Shown one piece after another: positions 45,701-54,054 of a stretch of 64,000 nt of DNA (position 1 is the first letter of the stretch; each line of letters begins with the position of its first letter). Origin of the DNA: Pseudomonadota bacterium (GTDB lineage: Bacteria > Pseudomonadota > Gammaproteobacteria > Steroidobacterales > Steroidobacteraceae). The stretch lies in NCBI GenBank assembly GCA_021847105.1, contig JAJZUT010000008.1:62001-126000 (forward strand), in the 5' to 3' direction. The notes beneath the pieces are model-generated. The model was not told the DNA's origin, did not search any database, and saw nothing but the letters and a program-made list of their open reading frames with translations. The position numbers were made by a program, and so were the translations under genes.

Positions 45701-45988
45701 GCGGCGGAGGATTTCCTGCGTCACTTCTCACACCTGCACCGGCGCATTGAGACGCTCTACGGCCTGAGCGCCGGTCTCTGGGGTGAGCGACCGCGTGCCC
45801 AGCTGCTCGCCCTGATCCGCTCCGACCGCGCACGGGTCACGCAGCTGCTCAACCGCTACGACGGCTCGGTGCTGACTCAGGTGAAGGACTGGAACAGCTC
45901 GGCCTACGCTGCCGGCGTCACCACACTGCCGACCGGTGCACCGGTGACACTGAACACCCCGCCGGCCCTGCCAGCCAGCGGCTCCTGA
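42761..45988 (+). CDS. Exported Asp-box (BNR/sortilin-type) double beta-propeller protein
   Basis: The 1,075-residue protein has a signal peptide (LALATAALLGTSLVASAAP) and at least ten Asp-box turns, such as TQDGGMSW, SPDGGATW, STDDGAHW, STDGGVHW, SFDAGKHW, STDGGKHW, SRDAGAHW and TTDYGRHW. They make two propellers within the first about 740 residues, ending GLLLATHGRGIWVLDNL. A C-terminal beta-sandwich and helical tail follow. The family is annotated as glycosyl hydrolase/VPS10-like, but no glycosidase catalytic set is evident. ATG 42761 is preceded by GGAG; a longer frame from 42188 is rejected. Confidence 0.88.
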   Translation: MRPILALATAALLGTSLVASAAPAMGPKHADPFQGLKFRDLGPAVAGGRVTSVLGVAGNPALYYVGTAGGGVWKTQDGGMSWQAIFTHEPTQAIGSLALAAGNPNWLWVGTGEANPRNDVLDGDGVYFSPDGGATWVDKGLHKAGQIAAIAVDPQNTSTVFACAEGNLWRRGPQRGVYMSTDDGAHWRRVLYLNDHTGCSTIAFEPGNPKVLIAGMWPLQRRAWMLTSGGKSGGLYRSTDGGVHWQKLTHGLPDNGIGRSAVAFAPSQPSTVYAVLQAKGGVLWVSHDLGSHWSKVSDNHNSDVRPFYFTQLAVMPNNPQRLFLLSMKMMESKDGGKHVFYADKGVHVDHHTIWIDPHNPNRIIQGNDGGVYLSFDAGKHWRHLDNLPIEQFYQVATSATDHPWPYLVCGGLQDNDAWCGASSDYDRGGVTGAQDWFDVSGGDGQYVVPAPSDASIIYSTTDDGFATILNRATGRKREINPYLRDVLAGLLLSGKPPYAQKYRFDWTTPVAVSPQNPEDVYTAADVVFHSTDGGKHWTVISPDLTRNVKSKQQPSGGPLQHDMSGAETYDTIQSLALAPSDPKVIWVGTDDGWVWVSRDAGAHWRKVTPAGAPQWARVYHVEPSPFSAGTAYAAFDGHEIGNDAPYVYRTTDYGRHWTRITTGLPDSSVEVVAEDPAHAGLLFAGTISAGLYVSFDDGAHWQPLHANLPHGLSVWDLTFAPDHRGLLLATHGRGIWVLDNLRPLEQYDTAVADAPFHAFSASAGVLLYETHTNGVGPSAFLAPNAPTGAVLSYHLRRALKPTPAEKAAHHGPVRITIRDAAGTLVTTLHGPGKVGFNAVVWDLSYKGPAKLNPPLGTAGHGGDSGPAALPGQYTATLHAGTYTQQVAIEVQSDPRYPVSLATDRADAQAGLAARAELSAVNRLLNHVSAMRQTLAAVLARGKADPTWAQQHSALLKQGKKLDKTLSAYQNVLWNSHTQHHAAEDFLRHFSHLHRRIETLYGLSAGLWGERPRAQLLALIRSDRARVTQLLNRYDGSVLTQVKDWNSSAYAAGVTTLPTGAPVTLNTPPALPASGS

Positions 45989-46369
45989 CCGATCTGGTGG
46001 CGCAGTCGCGGGACCTGCGGCTGCGCCATCACGATCCTTCGCCCATCGGATCTGCCTGGGGCAGAGCGACGCGCAGCGAGCGGCGATTGGGCAGCGGAGC
46101 CCTTCGCCCCTGCCGCCCGGGCCACGCGCCGTGAGGCTCGGTTGCCATCGGCCGTGATTCGAGCGATCGAACCGGCGTGCGCATCCTCCTACCGCTCGCC
46201 GGGTCCACCCCCCAAGATCCGACGTAGCAGACCCGACCGACTACCAACCCCGCCCTCTGATCGCCTCAGCGAGCAAGCACACACTCCCGCGCGCCACGGC
46301 ACCAGGGCAGGCGCTACCGCCGGTCTGCTGCTCAGCGCGACGACGACAGATCTTCCGCAGCGAACCGCG
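45989..46369. other. Intergenic region between Asp-box gene and convergent TonB receptor
   Basis: No gene is supported. A possible weak terminator of the Asp-box gene pairs TGGCGCAG (45998-46005) with CTGCGCCA (46021-46028) around a 15-nt loop, without a T-tract. Nothing else is recognised. Confidence 0.4.
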
Positions 46370-48733
46370 CTATTCCGCGCCAAACGTGCGCGTGATGCGG
46401 ATACCGAACTGCCGTGGATTTCCGAGGAACTCATTATCCGGGTTCGTGCCGGCCGCCGCCTGGCCCGACACATAGACTTTGTCGGCCAGATTCAGTCCGT
46501 ACGCCTGCACCGACCAGCGGCCGGCCGCGTACGTGAGGCTTGCGTTCCACAAGCCGTAGGACGGCAAATAGTCCGTCACCGGTTGCTCGAACAGCGTCGT
46601 CCACTGAGAGCCGATGTATGAGTAATTGATGCGCGGAGTCAGCGTACCAGCAGCCCCCACCGGCAACGCATATTGAACGCCGGCATTGAAGGTCCACTCC
46701 GGAGAGTAGGGATTCTGACTTCCGGAAAGATTGACCGTATAGGGCAAATAATCAAAGCATCCGGCCGTCACCACCGCGGAGGTACATTGCGGCAGGTCCT
46801 GCGCCGTGACACCGGGCGGCAGCGCCTCGGTATTGACGAGTTTGATCGCGCCCAGTTGAGAGTTGACGTAGCCTGCGCCCATGTCGACGCTGAGTGCACC
46901 GAAGCGCCCGTGCAGCTCCGCCTCGCCACCCTTGATGGTCGACTTGCCGGTGTTCAGCAGCGATGTCTGTCCTGTCGAGGGAATGAACGCGTTCACCTGC
47001 AGGTTGTTGTAATCGTCCCAGAATCCATCGAGGCTGGTTGCGAGATGGCCATTGAAGTATTGCCCCTTCCACCCGATCTCGTAATCCCAGACCGTCTCGG
47101 GCGAGAAGTTTGACTGCGGGCCGTTCGCTGTGGCCGGGTTGAATCCACCGGCCTTGAAGCCCTTGGCGACGAACGCATAGAGATAGTTCTCTTTGCTCAA
47201 CGTCCAGTCGAGCGCCACCTTGCCGGTCGTCGCCGAATCGGTCTCGATCCCGGCCTGGTTGACGTAGATCGGCGGTACGCCAGGTATCCCCAAGTCGATC
47301 GTCACGTGGCCGCCGGCGCCCACCTCGTTCCAGTCACGTGTGTAACGGAGTCCCGCCTGGACCCGCAGCCGCGGCGTGATCTTGTAGCTCAGCTGGCCGA
47401 ATGCCGCCACCGACTGCAGGATCTGCGTGAAATTCGGCAACACATTCGCGGGGATCGACTGACTCTTGATATCGAGTTCAATTTCGCGGATATCATGCAA
47501 ATAGAAGGCGCCGGCCACCCAGCTGAGTCGCCGGCCGGATGGGGAGATCAGATCAAACTCCTGAGTGATCGGCCGCTCGATGATGGCCTGAGCGGTCGAG
47601 AGCGCCGGCGCGATCGGCAAAGTGACCGACGTCGCGTCTGAATCCTCGAGATTGTGCACGCGCATGAACTGCTCACCGGTAATGGAGCGCAAGTCGATGC
47701 CGCTGCCACCGATGTTCCAGTCGATGCGCAGGCTCGGTCGCACGGACAACTCATCATTGATCGTGCTCTGATCGTAATTGAGGGTGAACGGATCGGAGCT
47801 GGCGTATGGAGCATATTGCGTACCGGGCACGGGCTTCCACGCGTAACCACCGGTACTGACATTGTCCACCTCTACCTTGAGAAGCACTTTCAGATCGCGG
47901 GACGGTTCGCCCAGCACGCCCACGCGGAAATTCTTCTCGTCCATCGACCCTGGGTGACCGAAGCGCTGCGGACTTTGCGTCAGCTTCGAGGCCGGTCCAA
48001 TGTCCTTGAAGAAGCTGTCACGCTGTTCCATGTCCACCGCGACTCGTGCCGCCCAATGCGCGCTGATCGGCAGATTCACCGCGCCCTGCAGTGCCTGCTC
48101 CGAGTAATTCGCTATCTGCAATTGTGCGTAGCCATGCACGCCGTTGAAGTCGGGGTCGCGGCTGTTGATGAAGATCGCACCGCCAGTCGAATTGGAGCCC
48201 ACGAACGTGCCCTGCGGCCCTCTGAGCACCTGGACGCTGGCAATGTCATACAGCGATCCACCGGTGGTAATGGGCGGCTGCCAAAGACCATCGCGATATT
48301 CGGCGACGCCCGGCACGACCGACGGGGATCCGCTGTCGAGGCCAATACCTCTGATGTTGACATTTGCCGTCAGGCCGGCTGGTGTGATCGACAGAGCGGG
48401 CGAGGCGTTCTGCAGGTCGGCAATCGACACCACGCCTTTGCGGATCAAATCCTTGGCATCAAAAACTGTGGCGGAGATTGCGGTTGTCTGCAAATTCTCC
48501 CGGCGCCGCTCCGCGGTGATCACGATGTCGTGCAGTACTCCGCCATCGACAGCTCGTTGTTTGCCCGTGGGGGCCTGGCGCATTTGCGGCGCGCCCGCGG
48601 CCGCCGCCCGCGCTGCCGCTGCTGCCGTGCAGAGCACGGCCGCCGCTAGCGTCACGCCCACGATCCGGTCGATGCGCCCGCGCCGCTGATTCGCACCGCG
48701 CACGTGTTCTGTAACGAATGAATGATCCGGCAT
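46370..48733 (-). CDS. TonB-dependent outer-membrane receptor of the phenolic-ester locus
   Basis: The 787-residue protein has an export signal (RIVGVTLAAAVLCTAAAAARAAAAG), a TonB-box-like LHDIVITAERR, and a plug with VNIRGIGLDSG and VQVLRGPQGTFVGSNSTGGAI. It ends GIRITRTFGAE. A strong ribosome site GGGGAGGGG precedes the ATG. It is 87 bp downstream of the tannase gene on the same strand, so the two probably form an operon. Import of a plant phenolic ester or its product is the natural reading, but the ligand is inferred from context alone. Confidence 0.9.
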   Translation of the reverse strand: MPDHSFVTEHVRGANQRRGRIDRIVGVTLAAAVLCTAAAAARAAAAGAPQMRQAPTGKQRAVDGGVLHDIVITAERRRENLQTTAISATVFDAKDLIRKGVVSIADLQNASPALSITPAGLTANVNIRGIGLDSGSPSVVPGVAEYRDGLWQPPITTGGSLYDIASVQVLRGPQGTFVGSNSTGGAIFINSRDPDFNGVHGYAQLQIANYSEQALQGAVNLPISAHWAARVAVDMEQRDSFFKDIGPASKLTQSPQRFGHPGSMDEKNFRVGVLGEPSRDLKVLLKVEVDNVSTGGYAWKPVPGTQYAPYASSDPFTLNYDQSTINDELSVRPSLRIDWNIGGSGIDLRSITGEQFMRVHNLEDSDATSVTLPIAPALSTAQAIIERPITQEFDLISPSGRRLSWVAGAFYLHDIREIELDIKSQSIPANVLPNFTQILQSVAAFGQLSYKITPRLRVQAGLRYTRDWNEVGAGGHVTIDLGIPGVPPIYVNQAGIETDSATTGKVALDWTLSKENYLYAFVAKGFKAGGFNPATANGPQSNFSPETVWDYEIGWKGQYFNGHLATSLDGFWDDYNNLQVNAFIPSTGQTSLLNTGKSTIKGGEAELHGRFGALSVDMGAGYVNSQLGAIKLVNTEALPPGVTAQDLPQCTSAVVTAGCFDYLPYTVNLSGSQNPYSPEWTFNAGVQYALPVGAAGTLTPRINYSYIGSQWTTLFEQPVTDYLPSYGLWNASLTYAAGRWSVQAYGLNLADKVYVSGQAAAGTNPDNEFLGNPRQFGIRITRTFGAE

Positions 48734-48820
48734 GGCCCCTCCCCGATACGGTCACTTTTTTCTTTCAGCCAGCTGCGATCTTCACGGAGCTCCGGCCCGA
48801 CAGCCTGAGTTCCCCGGAAG

Positions 48821-50488
48821 TCAGGAACTCTTGGCGCAGATGAAGCTCTTGGCCGCGCGCGGATCGCCCCCACGGTAACGCGCGTACTTCGGATACGGGC
48901 ACAACGGGCGCGTCACCACCGGGAACGACGGCCCATGAGCCACGAGCCGATTCGGAGCCTGGTTCGATTCGGTCCAGTGCACGATCGCGCTCAGTGCATC
49001 GAATTCGTCCGTCGCCGGTCCACCGAAACAGTGGTTCATTCCCGGAACGAGGAACAGCCGTGCCCATTGCTGAGGCCGGCGGTACTGGGCCATCAACTTG
49101 CGGTACCACGCGATGATCGCATCGGGCGAGAACACCGGATCGCTCAGGCCCTGATAGATGAGGAGCTTTCCGCCGTGGGCGATGAAGCTCGAGAAGAATG
49201 TCCCGGTCGCATCGTTCAGCGCCCGAATCTGCTGGGTCGCCTGCAATGCCCGATCGAAATCGAAGGTTTGCGGCGTCACAGCGGGATCCGGCGGCGTCAT
49301 GAAGTAATAGCGCATGGCCGCCAGTCCGAGCGTGGCATCGAGTGCATTCGCAATCGCGGACCGCGATGTCCCGAGCTTCCACACACGCCAGCCGGCCGTA
49401 TCCACCCCCGCATCGTATGGCCAGCTGGCATAGAGGGGATGTCCGGCGGAGTCGCGCGGACCGCCAAAAATGGCCTCCAGCACCCTCACCTTCTCTGCGC
49501 TCAGGCAGTGATTGTGTTGCGCCGGCCGACACATCAGCACCTGAGGCCTGAAGCGCTTCTGACAGGCAGCGAAATCGTTGATCATCCCGTCGCGCAGTCC
49601 ATCCAGACCGTCGCACGTCCTGAGAACCGCGTGCGCGAGGAGCTGCAGGTCCGCGGGCGTCAACGCTTCACTCAGAATCGATCGACCGTGCGCATCTTTC
49701 GGCGCCACCGCCTCCAGGTGCTTCACATTCCACATCTCGGCAATCGCCGCGCGCGCCAGATTGAAGCCTGGATCACCCGCCACGATGCCGTTGAACAACG
49801 TCGGGTAACGCTCAGCGACCATCATCGCTTCTCTGCCCCCGTTGGAGCAGCCGGCGAAATAGGCCTCTCGCACGGGCCGGCCGTAGTAACGTCCGATCAA
49901 CTGCTTGCCGAGCTTTGCCACCGGCCCAAGGCCGGCGTAAGCGTAATCGAGGCGCGCCTGCTGGTCGGCGGCGAACGCCGCGCTCATTCCTTCGTGGCCC
50001 CCGTCGCTCGAGATGACAGCGAATCCGCGCGCCAGCGCCGGCTTGTAGCCCGGTTGAATCATGCCGACCGCTGGGGCGACGAACCCATCGAGGCCACCAC
50101 CCCCCTGGAAGAGAAAGCGTCCGTTCCAGTGTGCCGGCATGCGCAGCTCAAAGCCCAGGCCATACCGCACGCCGCCTACCCCGATACGGGGATCGAGCAC
50201 GCCGCGCACCAGACAATTGGCGGGAAACTTCTGTGCTGCGAGCATCGGCATCATGCGCGTGGCACTCGCCGGCAGCGGTCCGGCGGCCTGCCACTGCGCC
50301 GTCGCGATCACCAGATGCCCGTTGGCGGCAGCCGCAAGCTCCTGACACCTTGCCACTGCGGGGGCCCGTGAACTCCGGGTCGACGCCCGTGCGGGTGGCG
50401 CTGAGGCACTCAGCGCGAGCACCCAGGCGCAAGTGAGGATCATGCCCCGGATTGCGTGGCCCGACCCAACCTCGCGGACTCCTCTCAT
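48821..50488 (-). CDS. Tannase/feruloyl-esterase family hydrolase, exported
   Basis: The 555-residue alpha/beta hydrolase carries the family's CS-D-HC motif: Cys214-Ser215 in FAGCSNGGREA (nucleophile), Asp in YQGLSDPVFSPDAI, and His-Cys in VPGMNHCFGG. An N-terminal signal follows GMILTCAWVLALSASAPPARAS. The family releases gallate, ferulate or other aromatic acids from esters outside the cytoplasm. The start at ATG 50486-50488 has GGGGGAGG upstream. It heads the operon with the TonB receptor and is divergent from a PobR-like regulator. The exact ester is unknown. Confidence 0.9.
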   Translation of the reverse strand: MRGVREVGSGHAIRGMILTCAWVLALSASAPPARASTRSSRAPAVARCQELAAAANGHLVIATAQWQAAGPLPASATRMMPMLAAQKFPANCLVRGVLDPRIGVGGVRYGLGFELRMPAHWNGRFLFQGGGGLDGFVAPAVGMIQPGYKPALARGFAVISSDGGHEGMSAAFAADQQARLDYAYAGLGPVAKLGKQLIGRYYGRPVREAYFAGCSNGGREAMMVAERYPTLFNGIVAGDPGFNLARAAIAEMWNVKHLEAVAPKDAHGRSILSEALTPADLQLLAHAVLRTCDGLDGLRDGMINDFAACQKRFRPQVLMCRPAQHNHCLSAEKVRVLEAIFGGPRDSAGHPLYASWPYDAGVDTAGWRVWKLGTSRSAIANALDATLGLAAMRYYFMTPPDPAVTPQTFDFDRALQATQQIRALNDATGTFFSSFIAHGGKLLIYQGLSDPVFSPDAIIAWYRKLMAQYRRPQQWARLFLVPGMNHCFGGPATDEFDALSAIVHWTESNQAPNRLVAHGPSFPVVTRPLCPYPKYARYRGGDPRAAKSFICAKSS

Positions 50489-51074
50489 AGCCTCCCCCTC
50501 AGACCTGGTTCGTCTCTCACCGCCGGCAGTGCTTCTGCCGTGCTGGATCTGTGCGGCCTGGCTGTGGCGACACTGGCGCGTGCCACCACGTCGGTCGATG
50601 TATTGCTATGTCGTATATCTTTTATAGGCGCACTGCATTCGATTGTCAACGAGGTTAGAATGGCGGCAAGCCGCGCCGGTCAGGTCGTTGTTCAAATCAG
50701 ACAGCCGCGTACCCGAGCCGGGCTCGATCGAACTCATCGGCGTTGCGGCACGGCCGGCAGCGCCGCCCACCGACGCAACATCGACTCCCTGAGCCCGACG
50801 CGGCATCGGCGTTTGGGACGTCATCTTGGCGTTGGTTGACTCGCCGGTTCCTCTGCAATTAAGGATGGTCCGACGGCTTTGATTGCCGGGTTTTCGGCAA
50901 GACTCCCGGTCAAACGAAAACCTCAGCTTTACGCGAGCGTCCTTCCCCGGGGCAATCCCGAGACACGAGTGGCTGACGCGTCAAGCGCGCGCCGTGATCA
51001 ACCCATGCGAAGCGCGGCACATGAACGCCGTGCCCGGGATGGACTCGGCCGGTCAGTACTTGTACTTTTTCATC
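50489..51074. other. Divergent regulatory region between tannase and AraC genes
   Basis: It holds a consensus minus-strand promoter (50621-50649) and about 126 nt of predicted tannase leader. A plus-strand frame continues from 50883 into the AraC gene, but its first residues show no similarity. No other gene is supported. Confidence 0.5.
50621..50649 (-). promoter_or_regulatory. Consensus sigma-70 promoter of the tannase-TonB receptor operon
   Basis: On the minus strand, -35 TTGACA (50644-50649), a 17-bp spacer and -10 TATAAA (50621-50626). It is nearly perfect consensus. The predicted start near 50614 leaves a leader of about 126 nt before the tannase ATG. Such a strong promoter suggests control by repression or by the leader. 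Confidence 0.8.
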
Positions 51075-52019
51075 ATGCACAAGCGATCGCAGCCCCGGAC
51101 TGAGTCGGCACGGAACCCTCGGATCATGGTTCCGGCTTTCTTTTTGTACGGCGAGCCGCTGCGTCCGCCGGATGAACGGCTGGTACACATCGAGACGATT
51201 GCGGCGCGAAGTCGACTCCATGACTGGGTCATCAAGGCGCACCGCCATCGCGACCTGCATCAGGTTCTGCTCATCGAGCAAGGTCGGCTGGAAGCGCGCA
51301 TCGACGGGGAGTCCGCCGGACTGCGAGCGCCGGCTGCGGTCGTCGTGCCCCCGGGCACGATCCATGCCTTTCACTTCCAACCGGATACCGCCGGAGTGGT
51401 CATCTCGTTTGCGGCGGCCGCCACCCAGGGCCTGGGTGATCGCAGCGCGAAACTTCCCGAGTTTCTGCAGCGCGCGACGGCGGTTGCCCTGCCGCGCGCG
51501 GCAATAGCGCAGACGGACCTGCTCCGGCTGAGTGCGATGCTGCTACGAGAGTTCCGCCGCCTGGCGCCCGCTCGCCGACTCGCGCTCGCCGGCTTGCTGA
51601 GTGCCCTGCTCGCCAATCTGCAGCGGCTTCTGCCCGAGTCCAGCTCGAGCGGCGTCAGCGCCGGGGCACCGGAACAAGACCTGGTCGCTCGCTTTCGCGC
51701 ACAGGTGGAGCAGCACTTCCGTGCGCACCTGGGGATCGGCGAGTACGCGAGTCGCTTACAGGCCTCGGAAGCTCGTCTGCTGCGCGCCTGCCTCGCGGTC
51801 ACCGGGGACTCGCCGCTCGAGTTGGTGCACCGGCGCCTACTGATCGAGGCGGAACGCCAGCTGCGTTACACCTCGATGTCCGTGACGCAGGTGGCGTACC
51901 ATCTCGGCTTCGAGGACCCCGCCTATTTCAGCAGATTCTTCACGCGCCGCATGGGACTGTCCCCGCGTGCCTTTCGCCACCGCGATGCGTTGACCGTGCG
52001 CGAACCTGCAGATCACTGA
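51075..52019 (+). CDS. AraC-family regulator, PobR-like
   Basis: The 314-residue form begins at ATG 51075. The N-terminal cupin has VPAFFLYGE, HIETIAARSRLHDWVIKAHRHRDLHQVLLIEQG and PPGTIHAFHF, a pattern of PobR-type regulators that sense hydroxybenzoates. The C-terminal AraC double HTH has LELVHRRLLIEAERQLRYT and MSVTQVAYHLGFEDPAYFSRFFTRRMGLSP. Starts at 51021 and 51126 are also possible; none has a good ribosome site. Divergent from the tannase operon, it probably controls it in response to the released aromatic acid. Confidence 0.82.
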   Translation: MHKRSQPRTESARNPRIMVPAFFLYGEPLRPPDERLVHIETIAARSRLHDWVIKAHRHRDLHQVLLIEQGRLEARIDGESAGLRAPAAVVVPPGTIHAFHFQPDTAGVVISFAAAATQGLGDRSAKLPEFLQRATAVALPRAAIAQTDLLRLSAMLLREFRRLAPARRLALAGLLSALLANLQRLLPESSSSGVSAGAPEQDLVARFRAQVEQHFRAHLGIGEYASRLQASEARLLRACLAVTGDSPLELVHRRLLIEAERQLRYTSMSVTQVAYHLGFEDPAYFSRFFTRRMGLSPRAFRHRDALTVREPADH

Positions 52020-52086
52020 CCACCATCGAGCTGCATCGCGCAGCCAGCCGACCATTGCTGGCAAGAGTCGCAGCCGGTCCGATCGT

Positions 52087-52512
52087 TCAATCCTCGATGT
52101 CGCCGGAAAGCGCAGCGAGGCCGCGCAGGAATCCCTCGCGGTCACCCTCCGGAATCCGCGCGAGCAGATCGGCTTCAACTTCTTCCATGGTCTTGCGTGC
52201 TTTCTGCGCCGTGCGCCGTCCGGTCTCTGAGAGTCTCAGGCCGTGCGAGCGGCCGTCGACGGCTTGGCGGACGATCAGACCTCGATCGGCCAGCCGGGCC
52301 GTCAGGGGAGCCATGTTCGCACTGGCAATATCGAGCAGCCGGCCGATCTGGCTCTGCTTCACGCCCGGATTGGCGCCGATCACCAGCAAGACAGTCGCCT
52401 CGGCGGGGCGCAGCTGCAAACGCTCAAGCCGTGCCGCCAGCCTTGCCATGACAGCCGTCGACACTCGCCGCAGCGCGTAGCCTGGAAGAGTCCGGACCGG
52501 ATCGTCGATCAT
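52087..52512 (-). CDS. MarR-family regulator
   Basis: The 141-residue winged-helix protein has RPAEATVLLVIGANPGVKQSQIGRLLDIASANMAPLTARLADRGLIVR as its recognition region. LRLSETGRRTAQKAR makes the wing, and helical ends form the dimer interface. It is divergent from the aldehyde dehydrogenase gene by 98 bp, with a palindrome over the -10 region. MarR regulators of hydroxycinnamate genes (FerR/HcaR/FerC type) respond to hydroxycinnamoyl-CoA thioesters. This role is inferred from context. Confidence 0.87.
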   Translation of the reverse strand: MIDDPVRTLPGYALRRVSTAVMARLAARLERLQLRPAEATVLLVIGANPGVKQSQIGRLLDIASANMAPLTARLADRGLIVRQAVDGRSHGLRLSETGRRTAQKARKTMEEVEADLLARIPEGDREGFLRGLAALSGDIED

Positions 52513-52545
52513 GCCGGCATTTTCCCAGAATCTCGCTCGAGCTGC

Positions 52546-52573
52546 TTGATCAGCCGGCGCAGACTGCTATATT
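52546..52573 (+). promoter_or_regulatory. Sigma-70-like promoter of vdh-ech
   Basis: -35 TTGATC (52546-52551), 16-bp spacer, -10 TATATT (52568-52573). The ribosome site AAGGGGA lies about 6 nt before the aldehyde dehydrogenase ATG. Confidence 0.55.
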
Positions 52574-52582
52574 TAATAGTCT
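52561..52582. promoter_or_regulatory. Candidate MarR operator over the vdh -10 box
   Basis: Imperfect inverted repeat AGACT (52561-52565) and AGTCT (52578-52582) around an A/T-rich core containing the -10 box. Its size (about 22 bp) suits a MarR dimer, and binding there would block RNA polymerase. This is inference. Confidence 0.5.
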
Positions 52583-52610
52583 TCGTGGGGACTAAAGAAG
52601 GGGAATCTCC

Positions 52611-54008
52611 ATGCAATTTGATCGAATCAGCCCGCTCACCGGCCGCGTCGCGAGCAGCGCGCCCGCCATGAGCGCGGCCGACGCCTCGCGCGTCGCGGAC
52701 CGGGCCGGCGCGGCATTCAGCGCTTGGGCCGAAATGGGGCCCAATGCCCGCCGCGCCGTGCTCAACAAGGCGGCCGACGCGCTCGAGCAGCGGCGCGATG
52801 CGTTTATTCAGGCGATGATCGATGAGGTCGGAGCCACCGCGGGCTGGGCCGGATTCAACCTCATGCTCGCAGCCAGCATGACCCGTGAGGCGGCCGCCCT
52901 GACCACCCGCATCGGCGGCGAGGTCATTCCCTCCGACAAGCCCGGCTGCCTTGCCATCTCCGTGCGCGAGCCGGTAGGGGTCGTGCTCGGCATCGCGCCG
53001 TGGAACGCTCCTATCATTCTCGGCGTGCGCGCCATCGCAACACCGCTCGCCTGCGGCAATGCTGTGATCCTCAAGGCATCAGAGCTCTGTCCGCGCACGC
53101 ATCAATTGATCATCGAAGCCTATGCGAGTGCGGGGTTCCCTGAAGGAACGGTGAATCTCGTCACCAACGATCCCAAAGACGCCGGCGAGGTCGTCGGTGC
53201 GCTGATCGATCACCCGGCGGTGCGCCGCATCAACTTCACCGGCTCGACTGCGGTCGGTCGCATTATCGCCCGGCGCTGCGCCGAAAACCTCAAGCCCTGC
53301 CTGCTCGAACTCGGCGGCAAGGCGCCGTTGCTGGTGCTGGAGGATGCGAACATCGATGAAGCCGTGAAGGCGGCAGCGTTCGGTGCATTCATGAACCAGG
53401 GCCAGATCTGCATGTCGACCGAGCGGATCATCCCGGTAGCATCCATCGCCGATGAGTTTGCGCGCCGGTTCGCCGAGAAGGCGGCCTCGCTGCAAAGCGG
53501 CGACCCGCGTGAAGGCAAGACGGCCCTGGGTGCCGTCGTGGACCGGCGCACGGTCGAGCACGTCAACGCCCTGATCGACGACGCCGTCGCCGCCGGGGCG
53601 CGCATCCTGGTCGGCGGCAAGGCAACCGGGGTGATCATGCCGGCGACCGTGATCGACGGGGTGACCTCGGCGATGCGCCTGTATCGCGAGGAGAGTTTTG
53701 GACCGATCGTGGCAATCATCCGTGCCACGGACGAGCCCGACGCCATCCGCCTTGCGAATGACAGCGAATACGGCCTGTCTGCCGCAGTCTTCACCGCTGA
53801 TGCTGCCCGAGGCATGCGGGTTGCTCGGCGCATCCGCTCGGGGATGTGTCACATCAACGGGCCCACCGTCCACGATGAGGCGCAGATGCCCTTCGGTGGA
53901 GTCGGGGCCTCCGGTTACGGACGTTTTGGGGGCGCGGCCGGCATTGATCAGTTCACCGAATTGCGCTGGATCACGGTGGAGACTCAACCTGGACATTTTC
54001 CATTCTGA
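52611..54008 (+). CDS. vdh: Aromatic aldehyde dehydrogenase, vanillin/salicylaldehyde type
   Basis: The 465-residue ALDH has LGIAPWNAPIILGVRAIATPLACGNAVILKASE, general base Glu233 in LLELGGKAPLLVLED and nucleophile Cys267 in NQGQICMSTERI. The C-terminal PFGGVGASGYGRFGG and ITVETQPGHFPF are features of the vanillin/salicylaldehyde dehydrogenase branch. It oxidises vanillin or 4-hydroxybenzaldehyde to the acid with NAD+. It is followed 46 bp later by the hydratase-lyase that would make that aldehyde. The exact substrate is inferred. Confidence 0.88.
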   Translation: MQFDRISPLTGRVASSAPAMSAADASRVADRAGAAFSAWAEMGPNARRAVLNKAADALEQRRDAFIQAMIDEVGATAGWAGFNLMLAASMTREAAALTTRIGGEVIPSDKPGCLAISVREPVGVVLGIAPWNAPIILGVRAIATPLACGNAVILKASELCPRTHQLIIEAYASAGFPEGTVNLVTNDPKDAGEVVGALIDHPAVRRINFTGSTAVGRIIARRCAENLKPCLLELGGKAPLLVLEDANIDEAVKAAAFGAFMNQGQICMSTERIIPVASIADEFARRFAEKAASLQSGDPREGKTALGAVVDRRTVEHVNALIDDAVAAGARILVGGKATGVIMPATVIDGVTSAMRLYREESFGPIVAIIRATDEPDAIRLANDSEYGLSAAVFTADAARGMRVARRIRSGMCHINGPTVHDEAQMPFGGVGASGYGRFGGAAGIDQFTELRWITVETQPGHFPF

Positions 54009-54054
54009 GTGCGAGCCCAGTGCGCTTTCGGTTTAAACCAAGTACGGGTGAACG

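Noticed and set aside
48935..50371. 478-codon plus-strand frame opposite the tannase gene
   Set aside because: The tannase CS-D-HC motif proves the minus strand; this frame is only a mirror.
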